Below are positions 1 through 8,154 of a stretch of DNA of 64,000 nucleotides, piece by piece. Within the stretch, counting starts at the first letter, position 1; every line of letters starts with the position of its first letter. The notes beneath the pieces are model-generated. The model did no database searches and was not told the DNA's origin. It saw only the letters and a list, made by a program, of their open reading frames with translations. The DNA is from Thermanaerovibrio acidaminovorans DSM 6589 (GTDB lineage: Bacteria; Synergistota; Synergistia; Synergistales; Synergistaceae). Where the stretch lies: contig NC_013522.1 of NCBI RefSeq assembly GCF_000024905.1, positions 1,302,001-1,366,000 on the forward strand, read 5' to 3'. A program made the translations under genes and the position numbers.

Positions 1-477
1 CGGGGAGGAGGGGACGAAGAGCACCTGCCCCTCCTGGATGGAGTCCGGGTTCCTTATCTCGTTGGCCCGCACCAGGTCCTTGACGGACACGCCGCTCCTG
101 GCGGCTATGGCGGAGAGGGTCTCCCCCTCCTGGACGGTCACCTGCTGGAAGGGCCTGTTGGCCTCCGCCGCCTCCCTCTCCTCCCGGACCTCATCGGCGT
201 CCCTTATCACCAGCCCGTCGTCCGACAGGCTGGGGGACTCGAAGGGGCCCACGCCGAACCGGTCGGCTCTCCCCTCCGCCGCCTTGGACTGGGTGGGGGA
301 TCCCACCTCCACCATCACGAACCCGCTGGCGCTTCGGGGAACCAGCCCGTCCTCCGACAGGCTCCCCCAGAGTAGCCCCGCCCTCTCGGAGGCCGCCAGG
401 GACAGGGCGGCGGAGGCGGACACCGCCGCCAGACAGAAGGCGGCGAGCCCCCACCTGCGTCGGGGTTTGAAACTCAC
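1..477 (-). CDS. LysM-domain secreted protein (C-terminus beyond window)
   Basis: Only the first 159 codons are present; the gene runs off the left edge. The GTG start at 477 follows a GGAGGAG ribosome site. The first 30 or so residues form a signal peptide (three arginines, then an Ala/Leu-rich core). A LysM module lies near residues 112-158 ([19 protein letters not shown], then [14 protein letters not shown]), a fold that binds peptidoglycan glycan. LysM proteins of this kind often continue into an M23 endopeptidase domain, but that part is not visible. It is the last gene seen of the fsa-rho run and lies 27 nt after the rho stop codon. Confidence 0.8.
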   Translation of the reverse strand, partial: MSFKPRRRWGLAAFCLAAVSASAALSLAASERAGLLWGSLSEDGLVPRSASGFVMVEVGSPTQSKAAEGRADRFGVGPFESPSLSDDGLVIRDADEVREEREAAEANRPFQQVTVQEGETLSAIAARSGVSVKDLVRANEIRNPDSIQEGQVLFVPSSP

Positions 478-504
478 AAGGATCTCCTCCCTTCCATTGG
501 GGCC

Positions 505-1878
505 TCAGGCCATCTTGACCGTGGCCAGGAAGTCCCGGTTGGTGGGTGTGTTCCTCAGCTTCTCCAGGATGAGGTTGAGGACCTCCGCCTCGTCCATGTT
601 GGCGATCCGCCGCCTGAGCACCCATATCCTCTGCAGGTCGTCCTCGGGGATCAGCAGGTCCTCCCTCCTGGTGCCGGACCTGGTTATGTCCACCGCGGGG
701 AAGATCCGCTGCTCGGATATCTTCCTGGAGAGGTGTATCTCCATGTTTCCGGTCCCCTTGAACTCCTCGTAGATCACGTCGTCCATGCGGCTGCCGGTCT
801 CCACCAGGGCGGTGCCTATGATGGTTAGGCTGCCCCCGTCCTCTATGTTCCTGGCGGCGCCGAAGAACCGCTTGGGGAAGTGGAGCGCCGCCGGGTCCAT
901 GCCGCCCGAGAGGGTCCTGCCCGAGGGGGCCACCACCAGGTTGGAGGCCCTGGCCAGCCGGGTTATGGAGTCCAGGAGGAGCACCACGTCCTTTCGGGCC
1001 TCCACCAGCCTCTTGGCCTTCTCCAGCGCCAGGGTGGCCACCCGGATGTGCTCCTCCGACGGCCGGTCGAAGGTGGAGGCTATAACCTCACCCCTTATGG
1101 ACCGGGACATGTCGGTGACCTCCTCGGGGCGCTCATCGATGAGGAGCACCATGAGGATCACCTCCGGGTGGTTCTGGGTCACCGCGTTGGCTATCTTCTT
1201 GAGCAGGGTGGTCTTCCCCGCCTTTGGGGGGGAGACTATGAGGGCCCGCTGTCCCTTGCCTATGGGGGCGAAGAGGTCTATCAGCCGGGTGGAGATCTCC
1301 CGGGAGGTGGTCTCCAGTCGTAGCCGGCTGTCGGGGAATATGGGGGTCAGGTGCTCGAAGAGGGGCCTGGACCTGGCCAGCTCCGGGTCCTGGTAGTTGA
1401 CGGTCTCCACCCTGACCAGGGCCTCGTAGTGCTCCTGGGTCTTGGGGGGACGGACCACCCCCCAGACCACGTCACCGTTCCGGAGGCCGAACTTCTTTAT
1501 CTGGGAGGGGGAGACGTATATGTCCGAGTCCCCGGGGAGAAGCCCCGGCCCCCGGAGGAACCCGTAGCCCTCCGGGAGGCACTCCAGCGTCCCCCCCCCC
1601 AGCCGCTGCCCCTGGGATGACGCCTGGGCCCCCATGATGGCCAGCACCAGCTCCTCCTTCTTCATGGCCGAGTAGCCGGTCACCTGGGCCTCCTTGGCCA
1701 GCCGCCGCAGTTCCGACACCCCCAGCTGGATCAGCTTGGCGAAGGAGTGCTTGGGCTGCTCCCTCTGGGTGGAGCGCTTCCGGTCCTCCCCCTTGTCCTT
1801 GGGCCTGGACTCCTCCAGGGGCTGCTCCGGCGACGGGGCCGCCTCCTGCTGGATCACCTGGTTCAGCCCCTCATCCAT
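505..1878 (-). CDS. rho: Transcription termination factor Rho
   Basis: Hexameric RNA-dependent ATPase that ends transcription. The 457 residues show a charged N-terminal extension (about 1-50), the Rho N-terminal helical region (about 45-85), a cold-shock-like RNA-binding domain (about 95-160), and the ATPase core. Walker A is PPKAGKTT near residues 217-224 and Walker B is [10 protein letters not shown] near 298. The DERPEEVT motif and the conserved C-terminal block with KRIFPA-like spacing are also present. The ATG overlaps the stop of the upstream aldolase gene by 8 nt, so the two are co-transcribed. The length is slightly above the usual 420 residues because of the N-terminal charged segment. 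Confidence 0.97.
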   Translation of the reverse strand: MDEGLNQVIQQEAAPSPEQPLEESRPKDKGEDRKRSTQREQPKHSFAKLIQLGVSELRRLAKEAQVTGYSAMKKEELVLAIMGAQASSQGQRLGGGTLECLPEGYGFLRGPGLLPGDSDIYVSPSQIKKFGLRNGDVVWGVVRPPKTQEHYEALVRVETVNYQDPELARSRPLFEHLTPIFPDSRLRLETTSREISTRLIDLFAPIGKGQRALIVSPPKAGKTTLLKKIANAVTQNHPEVILMVLLIDERPEEVTDMSRSIRGEVIASTFDRPSEEHIRVATLALEKAKRLVEARKDVVLLLDSITRLARASNLVVAPSGRTLSGGMDPAALHFPKRFFGAARNIEDGGSLTIIGTALVETGSRMDDVIYEEFKGTGNMEIHLSRKISEQRIFPAVDITRSGTRREDLLIPEDDLQRIWVLRRRIANMDEAEVLNLILEKLRNTPTNRDFLATVKMA

Positions 1879-2527
1879 TGGCCTTCGACAGCTCCTGCCA
1901 GTCCTTGAGGAACCGGTCTATCCCCTGGTCCGTCAGCGGGTGATGGAAGAGGGAGGTTAGGACCTTGTAGGGGACGGTGGCTATGTGGGCCCCCGCCATG
2001 GCGGAGTCGATCACGTGCTTGGGGTGCCGGAGGCTGGCGGCTATTATCTCCGTCTCGATCCCGTGGATGGAGAAGACCTCCGCCACGTCCCGGACCAGGC
2101 CTATGCCGTCCTCGCCTATGTCGTCCAGCCGGCCCACGAAGGGGCTCACGTAGGAGGCGCCGGCGGCGGCGGCCAGGAGGGCCTGCTGGGGGGAGAAGAC
2201 CAATGTCACGTTGGTGCGGATCCCCTCGGAGGATAGCACCTTGACCGCCCTCATCCCCTCCGGGGTCATGGGTATCTTTATGACCACGTTGTCCCTCAGG
2301 GCCGCCAGCTCCCGGGCCTCGGCCACCATGCCGTCCGCCTCCAGGGAGATGACCTCCGCGCTGACCGGCCCGTCCACCATCTGGGCTATCTTCTTCACAT
2401 GGGAGTGGAAGTCCCGGACCCCCTCCCGGGCCACCAGGGTGGGGTTGGTGGTCACCCCGCTCACAACCCCCATGGAGATGGAGGACCTTATCTCCTCCAG
2501 GTTTGCAGTGTCCAGAAAGAACCTCAG
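1871..2527 (-). CDS. Fructose-6-phosphate aldolase / transaldolase-like, apparent CTG start
   Basis: Class I aldolase of the small transaldolase (FSA/TalC) family, which cleaves or forms ketose phosphates through a Schiff base. The catalytic lysine sits in [12 protein letters not shown] (about Lys84), and the family N-terminus [11 protein letters not shown] is present. That conserved N-terminus lies upstream of the first ATG (2473), and the reading frame has no ATG, GTG or TTG before an in-frame stop near 2590. A CTG at 2527 sits 6 nt after AAGGAGGAG and gives 218 residues, the normal family length. I infer CTG initiation. Whether the enzyme is a true transaldolase or an F6P aldolase cannot be told from sequence alone. 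Confidence 0.9.
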   Translation of the reverse strand: MRFFLDTANLEEIRSSISMGVVSGVTTNPTLVAREGVRDFHSHVKKIAQMVDGPVSAEVISLEADGMVAEARELAALRDNVVIKIPMTPEGMRAVKVLSSEGIRTNVTLVFSPQQALLAAAAGASYVSPFVGRLDDIGEDGIGLVRDVAEVFSIHGIETEIIAASLRHPKHVIDSAMAGAHIATVPYKVLTSLFHHPLTDQGIDRFLKDWQELSKANG

Positions 2528-2596
2528 CTTGATCTCCTCCTTTTCTTTTCTGTCGAGATTTCCGGTCCCAATGGGGCCGGCGGGTCGCTAGAGGCG

Positions 2597-3043
2597 TCAG
2601 CGGATGGAGAACTCCACCCCCGCCAGCTTCCTTATGCCCCAGAACATGTCCACCCGATAACCGCCGCTGGGTAACGGGCTACCGTCCTCCCTGAGGAGGT
2701 AGAAGGCCTTCTTGCCCTCCCCCCGCTTGAGGGAGAGGGACTCCCGCTGGACGGTCCTGCCCTGATGGGACCATATTATGGACAGGTCCTCGTCCGAGGG
2801 GGAGCTGTATCGGAAGAACAGGCACACCTGCCGGGTGCCTGGGGGGAACTGGGAGGAGACGCCTTGGGGCTCCATGGAGTCGTCCAGGTCCAGGCAGGAC
2901 ACCGCGTCCCTTACCTCCAACCGGTCCACGAAGGCGCCGCCCCCGAAGACCCACACGCTCAGGACCAGGAGGATCCCGGCGGTGACGCACAGGATCTGGA
3001 CTCCCCTGTCACCCTGGCGGATCCTTTGGATGAGATTCCTCAT
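2597..3043 (-). CDS. Hypothetical single-pass membrane protein
   Basis: 148 residues. A short basic N-terminus is followed by one hydrophobic segment at about residues 17-36 (ILCVTAGILLVLSVWVFGGG). About 110 mostly polar residues then follow, with the look of a small beta-sandwich exported domain. The C-terminal motif YRVDMFWGIRKLAG resembles the carboxy-terminal strands of periplasmic accessory domains, but I recognise no family. It sits upstream of the aldolase-rho genes, about 69 nt away, and could be part of that transcript. Confidence 0.6.
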   Translation of the reverse strand: MRNLIQRIRQGDRGVQILCVTAGILLVLSVWVFGGGAFVDRLEVRDAVSCLDLDDSMEPQGVSSQFPPGTRQVCLFFRYSSPSDEDLSIIWSHQGRTVQRESLSLKRGEGKKAFYLLREDGSPLPSGGYRVDMFWGIRKLAGVEFSIR

Positions 3044-3086
3044 TGACAGACCTCCCTAGGCAGGCGGGGTAACGGTGCCAGATGGG

Positions 3087-3110
3087 GCACGCAACCGCCG
3101 CCGGTTGTGC
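3087..3110 (+). promoter_or_regulatory. Hairpin in leader of ECF S-component gene
   Basis: CAACCG-CCGC-CGGTTG with flanking GCAC/TGC pairing forms a strong stem about 80 nt before the start codon. It has no T-run after it. It may be part of a leader structure, since ECF S genes are often riboswitch-controlled, but no known riboswitch core was recognised. Confidence 0.3.
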
Positions 3111-3187
3111 ATGGCGAAGGGCGCGAACCGGTGGGAAAATCCATACAGGACAAGATACCACAAAAACGCAAAGGGAGGAACACCAAG

Positions 3188-3679
3188 ATGAAAGAACCGG
3201 TAAAGTTATCCAACCAGGTGGCCCTGGGGGCGCTTTGCGCCGCGGCGGTCACGGCTCTGACCATGGTGTCGGTACCGGTGCCGGGCTACAGGCTCTACTT
3301 CAACCTGGGGGAGGGGACCATATACCTCGCCGCCCTTCTCTTCGGGCCCCGGATCGGCATGGCGGCGGGGGGCCTTGGGGCCGCGCTGGGTGACCTGATC
3401 CTGGGGTATCCCATGTGGGCCCCCCTGTCTTTGGTGATCAAGGGGCTGGAGGGGGCAGTGGTGGGACATCTGGGCAGGCGCCTCAAGCCCCCGGTGGCCA
3501 TTGCGGCCGGGGCGGCGGTGATGATCGCGGGCTACACCGCCAGCGCCTGGGTCCTTTACGGCCCCGCGGCGGCGCCGGTGGAGGCCGTCACCGACCTGGT
3601 CCAGTCCTCGGTGGGGGCGTTGGGGGCCTTGGTGGCCCTGGGGGTCCTTGGGCGGGTGCTGAAGGACCGGGCGGATTGA
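3188..3679 (+). CDS. ECF transporter substrate-binding (S) component
   Basis: 163-residue integral membrane protein with about five to six hydrophobic helices. It has the ECF S-component signature after helix 2-3: a GPRxGMAAGGLGAALGDLILG segment, then PMWAPLSLVIKGLEG. S components bind a vitamin or similar small molecule and dock on a shared EcfT/EcfA1A2 energising module, which must lie elsewhere. The substrate cannot be assigned; the family is the broad HmpT/RibU-like group. The ATG at 3188 follows AAAGGGAGG. It is one of only two plus-strand genes here and converges on the NSS transporter to its right. Confidence 0.8.
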   Translation: MKEPVKLSNQVALGALCAAAVTALTMVSVPVPGYRLYFNLGEGTIYLAALLFGPRIGMAAGGLGAALGDLILGYPMWAPLSLVIKGLEGAVVGHLGRRLKPPVAIAAGAAVMIAGYTASAWVLYGPAAAPVEAVTDLVQSSVGALGALVALGVLGRVLKDRAD

Positions 3680-3688
3680 GGCGAAAGG

Positions 3689-3715
3689 GGGGGAGGGGCG
3701 GCAAGCCCATCCCCC
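3689..3715. terminator. Hairpin between convergent genes
   Basis: GGGGGAGGGGC - 5-nt loop - GCCCATCCCCC forms an 11-pair stem with one mismatch, lying in the 43-nt gap between two facing stop codons. It is well placed as a shared terminator, but neither side has a clean T-run. Confidence 0.45.
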
Positions 3716-3722
3716 GGGTGAA

Positions 3723-5054
3723 TCAGCGGAAGTTGCCCACGAAGACCCAGGCCACCGCTATTGGGGCCAGGATCCGGCACGCCAGGACCCAGAAGGTCTC
3801 CAGGGGCTTGGGTAGCGCACCGCCCCGGCGGACCTCCTGCCGGGCCCCCTCGAACCAGCTCCATCCGGCGAAGACGGAGATGAAGATGCCCCCCAGGGGA
3901 AGTAGCACGTTGCTGGATAGGAAGTCCATGGCGCCCAGGAAGTCCATGCCGAACACCCTGGGGAAGTGGTCCCCCAGGGAAAGGGCGGAGGGGATCCCCA
4001 GGAGGAAGCAGGCCAGCCCTATGATCCAGGCGGCCCTGCCCCTGTCCCAGCGGAACTCGTCCTTCATGTAGGCCACACAGACCTCCAGCAGGGACACCGA
4101 GGAGGTCACCGCGGCGAAGAAGAGGAGTGTGAAGAAGAGGAAGGAGAAGAGGGAGCCCATGGGCATCCGGGCGAAGACCGCGGGAAGGGTGACGAAGATG
4201 AGCCCTGGGCCGGAGGAGGGCTCCATGTTGAAGGCGAAGACCGCGGGGAAGATGACGAAGCCCACCAGGATGGCCACCGCCACGTTCATCACCGTGACGA
4301 TGAAGACCGAACTGGGCAGGGACTCCCGGTCGCTAAGGTAGCTGCCGTAGGTTATCATGCACCCCATGCCGATTGAGAGGGAGAAGAAGGCCTGGCCCAG
4401 GGCGCCCATGACGGTCCGGGCGGTGAGCTTGGAGATGTCCGGCTTCAGGTAGAACTCAACCCCCTTCATGGCCCCCTCCAGGGTGAGGGACCGGACCATG
4501 AGGATCGCCAGGATTATGTAGAGGGAGGGCATCATGACCTTGCAGTACCGCTCGATGCCGCCCCCCACCCCATTGTAGACTATCCATATGGTGGCCAGCA
4601 TGAAGGCCCCCTGGTAGGCGATCACCTGGACGTAGTCGTTGGTGAAGGTTTGGAAGGCCTCCGCGGCGCCCCCGGCGGCGGCCATGGACATGAGGGGTCC
4701 GAAGGACTTGAACATGTAGGCCACGGTCCAACCCGCCACCACCCCGTAGAAGGATAGGATCACGAAGCCGGCCACCACCCCGGCCCAGCCCACCATGGGC
4801 CAGAGTCCCCCCTTGAGCTTCCGGAAGGACCCCACAGCGTTCAGCCCCCCGCCTCGGCCTATGGCCATCTCCGCCAGCATTATGGGCATGCCGATGGCGG
4901 CCACCAGGATCAGGTACAGGACCACGAAGATCCCCCCGCCGCTGACGCCGGTGAGGTATGGGAACCGCCATATGTTCCCCAGCCCCACCGCGGACCCGGC
5001 GGCGGCCATGATGAAACCGAATTTGCTTCCCCACTGCTCCCTCCCTCTGGACAC
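3723..5054 (-). CDS. Sodium-dependent amino-acid transporter, NSS (SNF) family
   Basis: Secondary transporter with the LeuT fold. It carries the NSS start signature [29 protein letters not shown] in helix 1, the unwound region that coordinates Na+ and substrate. About 11 hydrophobic helices follow within 443 residues, the short bacterial form. The start is GTG at 5054, chosen because AAAGGGGTGG lies just upstream and because its paralogue at 8155-9498 begins at the equivalent place; an upstream ATG at 5108 would add a non-homologous tail. The substrate is probably a neutral or aromatic amino acid, by family only. The two paralogues match closely over their whole length. Confidence 0.92.
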   Translation of the reverse strand: [443 protein letters not shown]

Positions 5055-5221
5055 GGATACCACCCCTTTAAACGAAGGTAATTCAAGAAAACAGCCTAAT
5101 AAACACACACAAACAGACGATTTTGCTTTAACTACCTAACCGAGCTGACGCCACATCACCTCCGAGAACCCGTCGTTCAATAAACAACAAAGATCGGTGG
5201 CAAAATATGAAATTGCTAGAA

Positions 5222-5250
5222 TAAATACCCCCTATGCCTTCAAACGTCAA
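5222..5250 (-). promoter_or_regulatory. Probable promoter of left NSS transporter
   Basis: On the minus strand a TTGACG -35 (5245-5250) is followed by a 17-nt spacer and TATTTA (5222-5227). The -35 matches 5/6, while the -10 is weak. The second NSS gene has a similar TTGACA-N17-TTTATT arrangement, which supports both. Confidence 0.45.
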
Positions 5251-5269
5251 GCCTTTCTGGAATTTTACA

Positions 5270-5309
5270 GGAAAATAAAAACAATCACCCCCTTATGCAG
5301 GGGCGATTG
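5270..5309 (-). terminator. Second minus-strand hairpin with T-run
   Basis: On the minus strand CAATCGCCCC-8 nt-GGGGTGATTG (stem of 10 with one G-U) is followed by TTTTTATTTT. It lies 35 nt beyond the first hairpin after the DUF4392 gene, so it may be a tandem back-up terminator. Confidence 0.6.
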
Positions 5310-5343
5310 AATTAAGCAAAATAACTAAATATCTCCCTACAAT

Positions 5344-5370
5344 AAAAAGACGGCCCGGGGTCCACCGGCC
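5344..5370 (-). terminator. Terminator of pfkA-DUF4392 operon
   Basis: On the minus strand a GGCC-GG stem with a one-base bulge closes a 6-nt loop and runs into GTCTTTTTATT, 55 nt after the DUF4392 stop codon. Confidence 0.6.
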
Positions 5371-5424
5371 CATCCCCAATAAAACCTCCTAATTAATATG
5401 GATCCTCACAACACCCCTAAACCC

Positions 5425-6267
5425 CTACCCCAAGGACCCGTCCAGGGCCCTGGAGAGACCGATTAAAACCTCCCCCAGGACCGGAGGGTCGAAGCCGTCC
5501 ACCGACCGGGTCCTCCGGAGCCTGGCGCCGTCCACCGCCCCCAGGTCCAGCATGGCGTCCAACATGTCCAGCTCCGCCTCCGGGGAGGGGACCCAGCGGG
5601 GGCCGAAGGCAAGCCCCGCCAGGGCGTAGGCCCCCCAGTTGGACACGTCCACCGCCAGGGGCAGGTGGCTCTCCACCACCGAAAGACAACGGGCGAAGTC
5701 CCCCACCAGGGGGGATAGGGCATCCCGGTAGTTCCCCATCCCCGCCTCGTTGCCCCCATCCCCCACGGCGATCACCGTGGGCCCCTGGGGGGCGCTAAGG
5801 GCATCCAAGGCTATCTGATCCAGGGGCTCCACCCAGTGGGACACGTCCAACCCCCGCATGTTCCGGTAGGTGCCGTCCTGGGACCTGCCGATCCGCTCCA
5901 CGTAGACCAGGGCGTCCCACTCCAGGGGGTCCACCAGCCCGGGGGAGAAGGTCTCCCGGGGCACCCGGATGGCAGCCCCCGCGGCGGATACCGCATCCAG
6001 GCACCCCCGGTCGGTGATCACCTTGACCTCCTTCCCCGCCTCATGGAGGGCCCGGGCCAACCAGACCGCCCCCGGGGGGCCGTCGGTCTCGGGGGCCATG
6101 GCGGAGGGGATCATGAAGCCGGTGACCAAGACCACCCGCCGGGCCTCCCGGAGGGCCAGGGCGGCGCCATGGAGGCTGGAGGGGTCGAAGAACCGGGGGG
6201 CCATGCGGCCCGCCCGGTCGGAGGCCAGAAGATCCCCCAATTTCCGCAGGTCCATCGGATCCATCAT
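5425..6267 (-). CDS. DUF4392 protein, D-glutamate-cyclase-like
   Basis: 280 residues of the DUF4392 family, the domain found at the C-terminus of mammalian D-glutamate cyclase, which converts D-glutamate to 5-oxo-D-proline. Visible hallmarks are LVTGFMIP near the N-terminus, PGAVWLARAL, and the strongly conserved AVGDGGNEAGMGN near residue 185. The ATG at 6267 overlaps the pfkA stop as ATGA, so translation is coupled to phosphofructokinase. The activity is inferred from the family and has not been shown for stand-alone bacterial forms that I know of. A sugar- or amino-acid-damage role would also fit the pfkA linkage. Confidence 0.85.
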   Translation of the reverse strand: MMDPMDLRKLGDLLASDRAGRMAPRFFDPSSLHGAALALREARRVVLVTGFMIPSAMAPETDGPPGAVWLARALHEAGKEVKVITDRGCLDAVSAAGAAIRVPRETFSPGLVDPLEWDALVYVERIGRSQDGTYRNMRGLDVSHWVEPLDQIALDALSAPQGPTVIAVGDGGNEAGMGNYRDALSPLVGDFARCLSVVESHLPLAVDVSNWGAYALAGLAFGPRWVPSPEAELDMLDAMLDLGAVDGARLRRTRSVDGFDPPVLGEVLIGLSRALDGSLG

Positions 6268-7223
6268 ATGCTGAGGCAGTCCACCAGCTCCATCATCTCC
6301 GCGTTGAGGGGACGCTTCTCCTCCCAGGCGGTGGACATGGGGGGGGTGACTATCTTGCCGTTCACGTACCCCACCATGAAGCCCCTCTGGCCTTCGATGA
6401 GGGAGTTCACCGCCGCGGCCCCCATCCGGGACGCCAGGACCGCATCGAAGGAGGAGGGGGCCCCTCCCCGCTGGATGTGCCCCAGCACGGTTATCCGGGC
6501 CTCGTAACCCCCGGTGTCCTTCAGCTGGGAGGCCAGCTCCCCGGCGGACATGACCCCCTCCGCCAGGATTATCATGGAGTGGGTCTTGCCCCTCTGCCGG
6601 GCGTAGCGGAGCTTCTCGCACAGGTCCTCGATCTTGAAGGGCACCTCCGGCACCAGCACGTACTCCGCCCCGGAGGCCACTCCAACCTCTAGCGCCAGGA
6701 AGCCCGCGGACCGGCCCATGACCTCCACGATGAAGAGCCGGTCGTGGCTCGAAGCGGTGTCCCTCAGCTTCTGAACCGCCTCCAGGGCGGTGTTGCAGGC
6801 GGTGTCGAAACCGATGGTGTAGTCGGTCCCCGCTATGTCGTTGTCGATGGTGCCCGGTATGCCCGCCACCGGGAAGCCTATCTCGTGAAGCCTCCAGGCC
6901 CCCCGGAAGGAACCGTCGCCCCCTATGACCACCAGGGCGTCGATGTCGTACTCCTTCAGCCTGGCGTAGGCCTCGTTGACCCCCTCGGGGCGCCGGAAAC
7001 GTTCGCTCCGGGCGGTCCTCAGGATGGTGCCCCCCCGAAGGATTATCCCCCCCACGGAGCTCTTGGTGAGGGGGATCCCATCCCCGTCAAGGAGACCCTC
7101 GTAACCTCGCCGGAAGCCTATGACGTCAAGGCCCCGGTAGATGGCGGTCCTGGTGACCGCCCTTATGGCCGCGTTCATGCCCGGCGAGTCTCCGCCGCTG
7201 GTCAGCACCGCAATCCTCTTCAA
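6264..7223 (-). CDS. pfkA: ATP-dependent 6-phosphofructokinase
   Basis: Phosphorylates fructose 6-phosphate, the committed step of glycolysis. 319 residues, the standard bacterial PfkA length. Key motifs are TSGGDSPGMNAAIR at the N-terminus, GGDGSF at the ATP site, PGTIDNDI with the catalytic aspartate, and EVMGRSAG. The glycine after the aspartate in GGDGS and the glycine in PGTIDND are kept, which points to ATP rather than pyrophosphate as donor. The gene is the first of a two-gene unit with DUF4392. Confidence 0.97.
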   Translation of the reverse strand: MKRIAVLTSGGDSPGMNAAIRAVTRTAIYRGLDVIGFRRGYEGLLDGDGIPLTKSSVGGIILRGGTILRTARSERFRRPEGVNEAYARLKEYDIDALVVIGGDGSFRGAWRLHEIGFPVAGIPGTIDNDIAGTDYTIGFDTACNTALEAVQKLRDTASSHDRLFIVEVMGRSAGFLALEVGVASGAEYVLVPEVPFKIEDLCEKLRYARQRGKTHSMIILAEGVMSAGELASQLKDTGGYEARITVLGHIQRGGAPSSFDAVLASRMGAAAVNSLIEGQRGFMVGYVNGKIVTPPMSTAWEEKRPLNAEMMELVDCLSI

Positions 7224-7279
7224 AGCGCATCTCCCCTCTCCGCAGTTTAAAGAGCGCCGCCGAAGGGCCCCAAGGAAAT

Positions 7280-8029
7280 CTACTGCTTGGACAGCTCCTC
7301 CAACCTCCTGTTGACCGACTCGATCTCCCCGCTCAACTCCGACAGCCTGGACTCCAGCTCCCGCTTCTCCTTGGATAGCACCTCCAGCCTCTTTATGAGC
7401 CGGTCCGCCTCAAGCTTGGCCGCCGCCCGGCCCTGGAATAGCCTGGAGGGGTTATCCTTGTCCACGTCCCAGATGAAGTCTATCTTCTTACCCTCGGTGA
7501 TGGGGCTGACCCCGCCGTTTATGACCAGCCTAACGCTCCTGACACCCTCCAGAAGGTCCTTGTTGGTCTTCTGATCGTACCGGGGAAAGAAGACCAGCCC
7601 GTCTCTCTTGCCCTGGAGCTTGAAGTTGAACCGGGGGTCGTAGTCCACCGGCCTGTAGCTCTTTCCGTTTATAACCAGGCTCACCTGCTCATCGAAGGGG
7701 GCCATCCTCATGGATGGACCCAGGTTCTCAAACTCGATTCGGATAGGTATGGTCTCACCGACCCGCACGTTCTTTAGGAAGGTGTACTTGAAGTTCTCCA
7801 GCTCGTCCTTGGTCCACATGTTCTTGTCCGCCTCCGCCTGGATCATGGCCTCCACGTACTCCGCCGAGTAGTAAGTGGCCCTCACCTCCAGGCTTGAACC
7901 CAGCTTGTTGGTGTACTTCACCGACCGGGTCCACCTGGCCATGGCGTCGGTGAACGTGGAGGCCCCCGCACAGGAGGCCAGGAGCGTCATGACCAGGACC
8001 GCAAAGCCAAGTCGCATCAACCTAAGCAT
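7280..8029 (-). CDS. Hypothetical lipoprotein with C-terminal coiled coil
   Basis: 249 residues. The signal peptide ends in a lipobox (LLASC, Cys about residue 20), so the mature protein is probably lipid-anchored. The middle (about 90-180) looks like a beta-rich domain (PIRIEFENLGPSMRMAPF, then VRLVINGG). The last 50 residues (EADRLIKRLEVLSKEKRELE onward) are a heptad-repeat coiled coil. I do not recognise the family. It appears monocistronic, with its own likely promoter upstream and pfkA 56 nt downstream. Confidence 0.7.
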   Translation of the reverse strand: MLRLMRLGFAVLVMTLLASCAGASTFTDAMARWTRSVKYTNKLGSSLEVRATYYSAEYVEAMIQAEADKNMWTKDELENFKYTFLKNVRVGETIPIRIEFENLGPSMRMAPFDEQVSLVINGKSYRPVDYDPRFNFKLQGKRDGLVFFPRYDQKTNKDLLEGVRSVRLVINGGVSPITEGKKIDFIWDVDKDNPSRLFQGRAAAKLEADRLIKRLEVLSKEKRELESRLSELSGEIESVNRRLEELSKQ

Positions 8030-8067
8030 GTGTTCATCTCCCTCCGCTTTCTTGTGACACTGAAGAT

Positions 8068-8076
8068 ATTATCACA
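8068..8076 (-). promoter_or_regulatory. Extended -10 element upstream of lipoprotein gene
   Basis: The minus strand reads TGTGATAAT about 40 nt before the start codon, an extended -10 (TGnGATAAT). No good -35 is seen; a 10-bp palindrome CCTCATGAGG (8084-8093) lies between the -10 and the usual -35 position. Confidence 0.4.
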
Positions 8077-8103
8077 GGGGACACCTCATGAGGGGAGTTT
8101 AAC

Positions 8104-8131
8104 AAAACGAAGGGGGGGCCGAAGCCCCCCC
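8104..8131 (-). terminator. Rho-independent terminator of right NSS gene
   Basis: On the minus strand an 8-bp GGGGGGGC/GCCCCCCC stem is closed by a TTCG tetraloop and followed by TTCGTTTTGTT. It lies 24 nt after the NSS stop codon. Confidence 0.85.
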
Positions 8132-8154
8132 AGCGGGTTTTACCTGCGCGGGTA

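Larger units (their letters stand above)
5055..5424. other. AT-rich intergenic region with promoter and two terminator hairpins
   Basis: A 370-nt gap, much richer in A+T than its surroundings. It holds the presumed promoter and about 165-nt leader of the NSS gene and two hairpins that face the minus strand downstream of the pfkA-DUF4392 genes. No open frame here looks coding and no riboswitch consensus was recognised. Confidence 0.6.

Noticed and set aside
5055-5424. Glycine riboswitch ahead of the NSS transporter
   Set aside because: Looked for because such transporters are often glycine-controlled; the conserved GGAGAG/ACCGAAGG/CTCTCAGG elements are absent on either strand.
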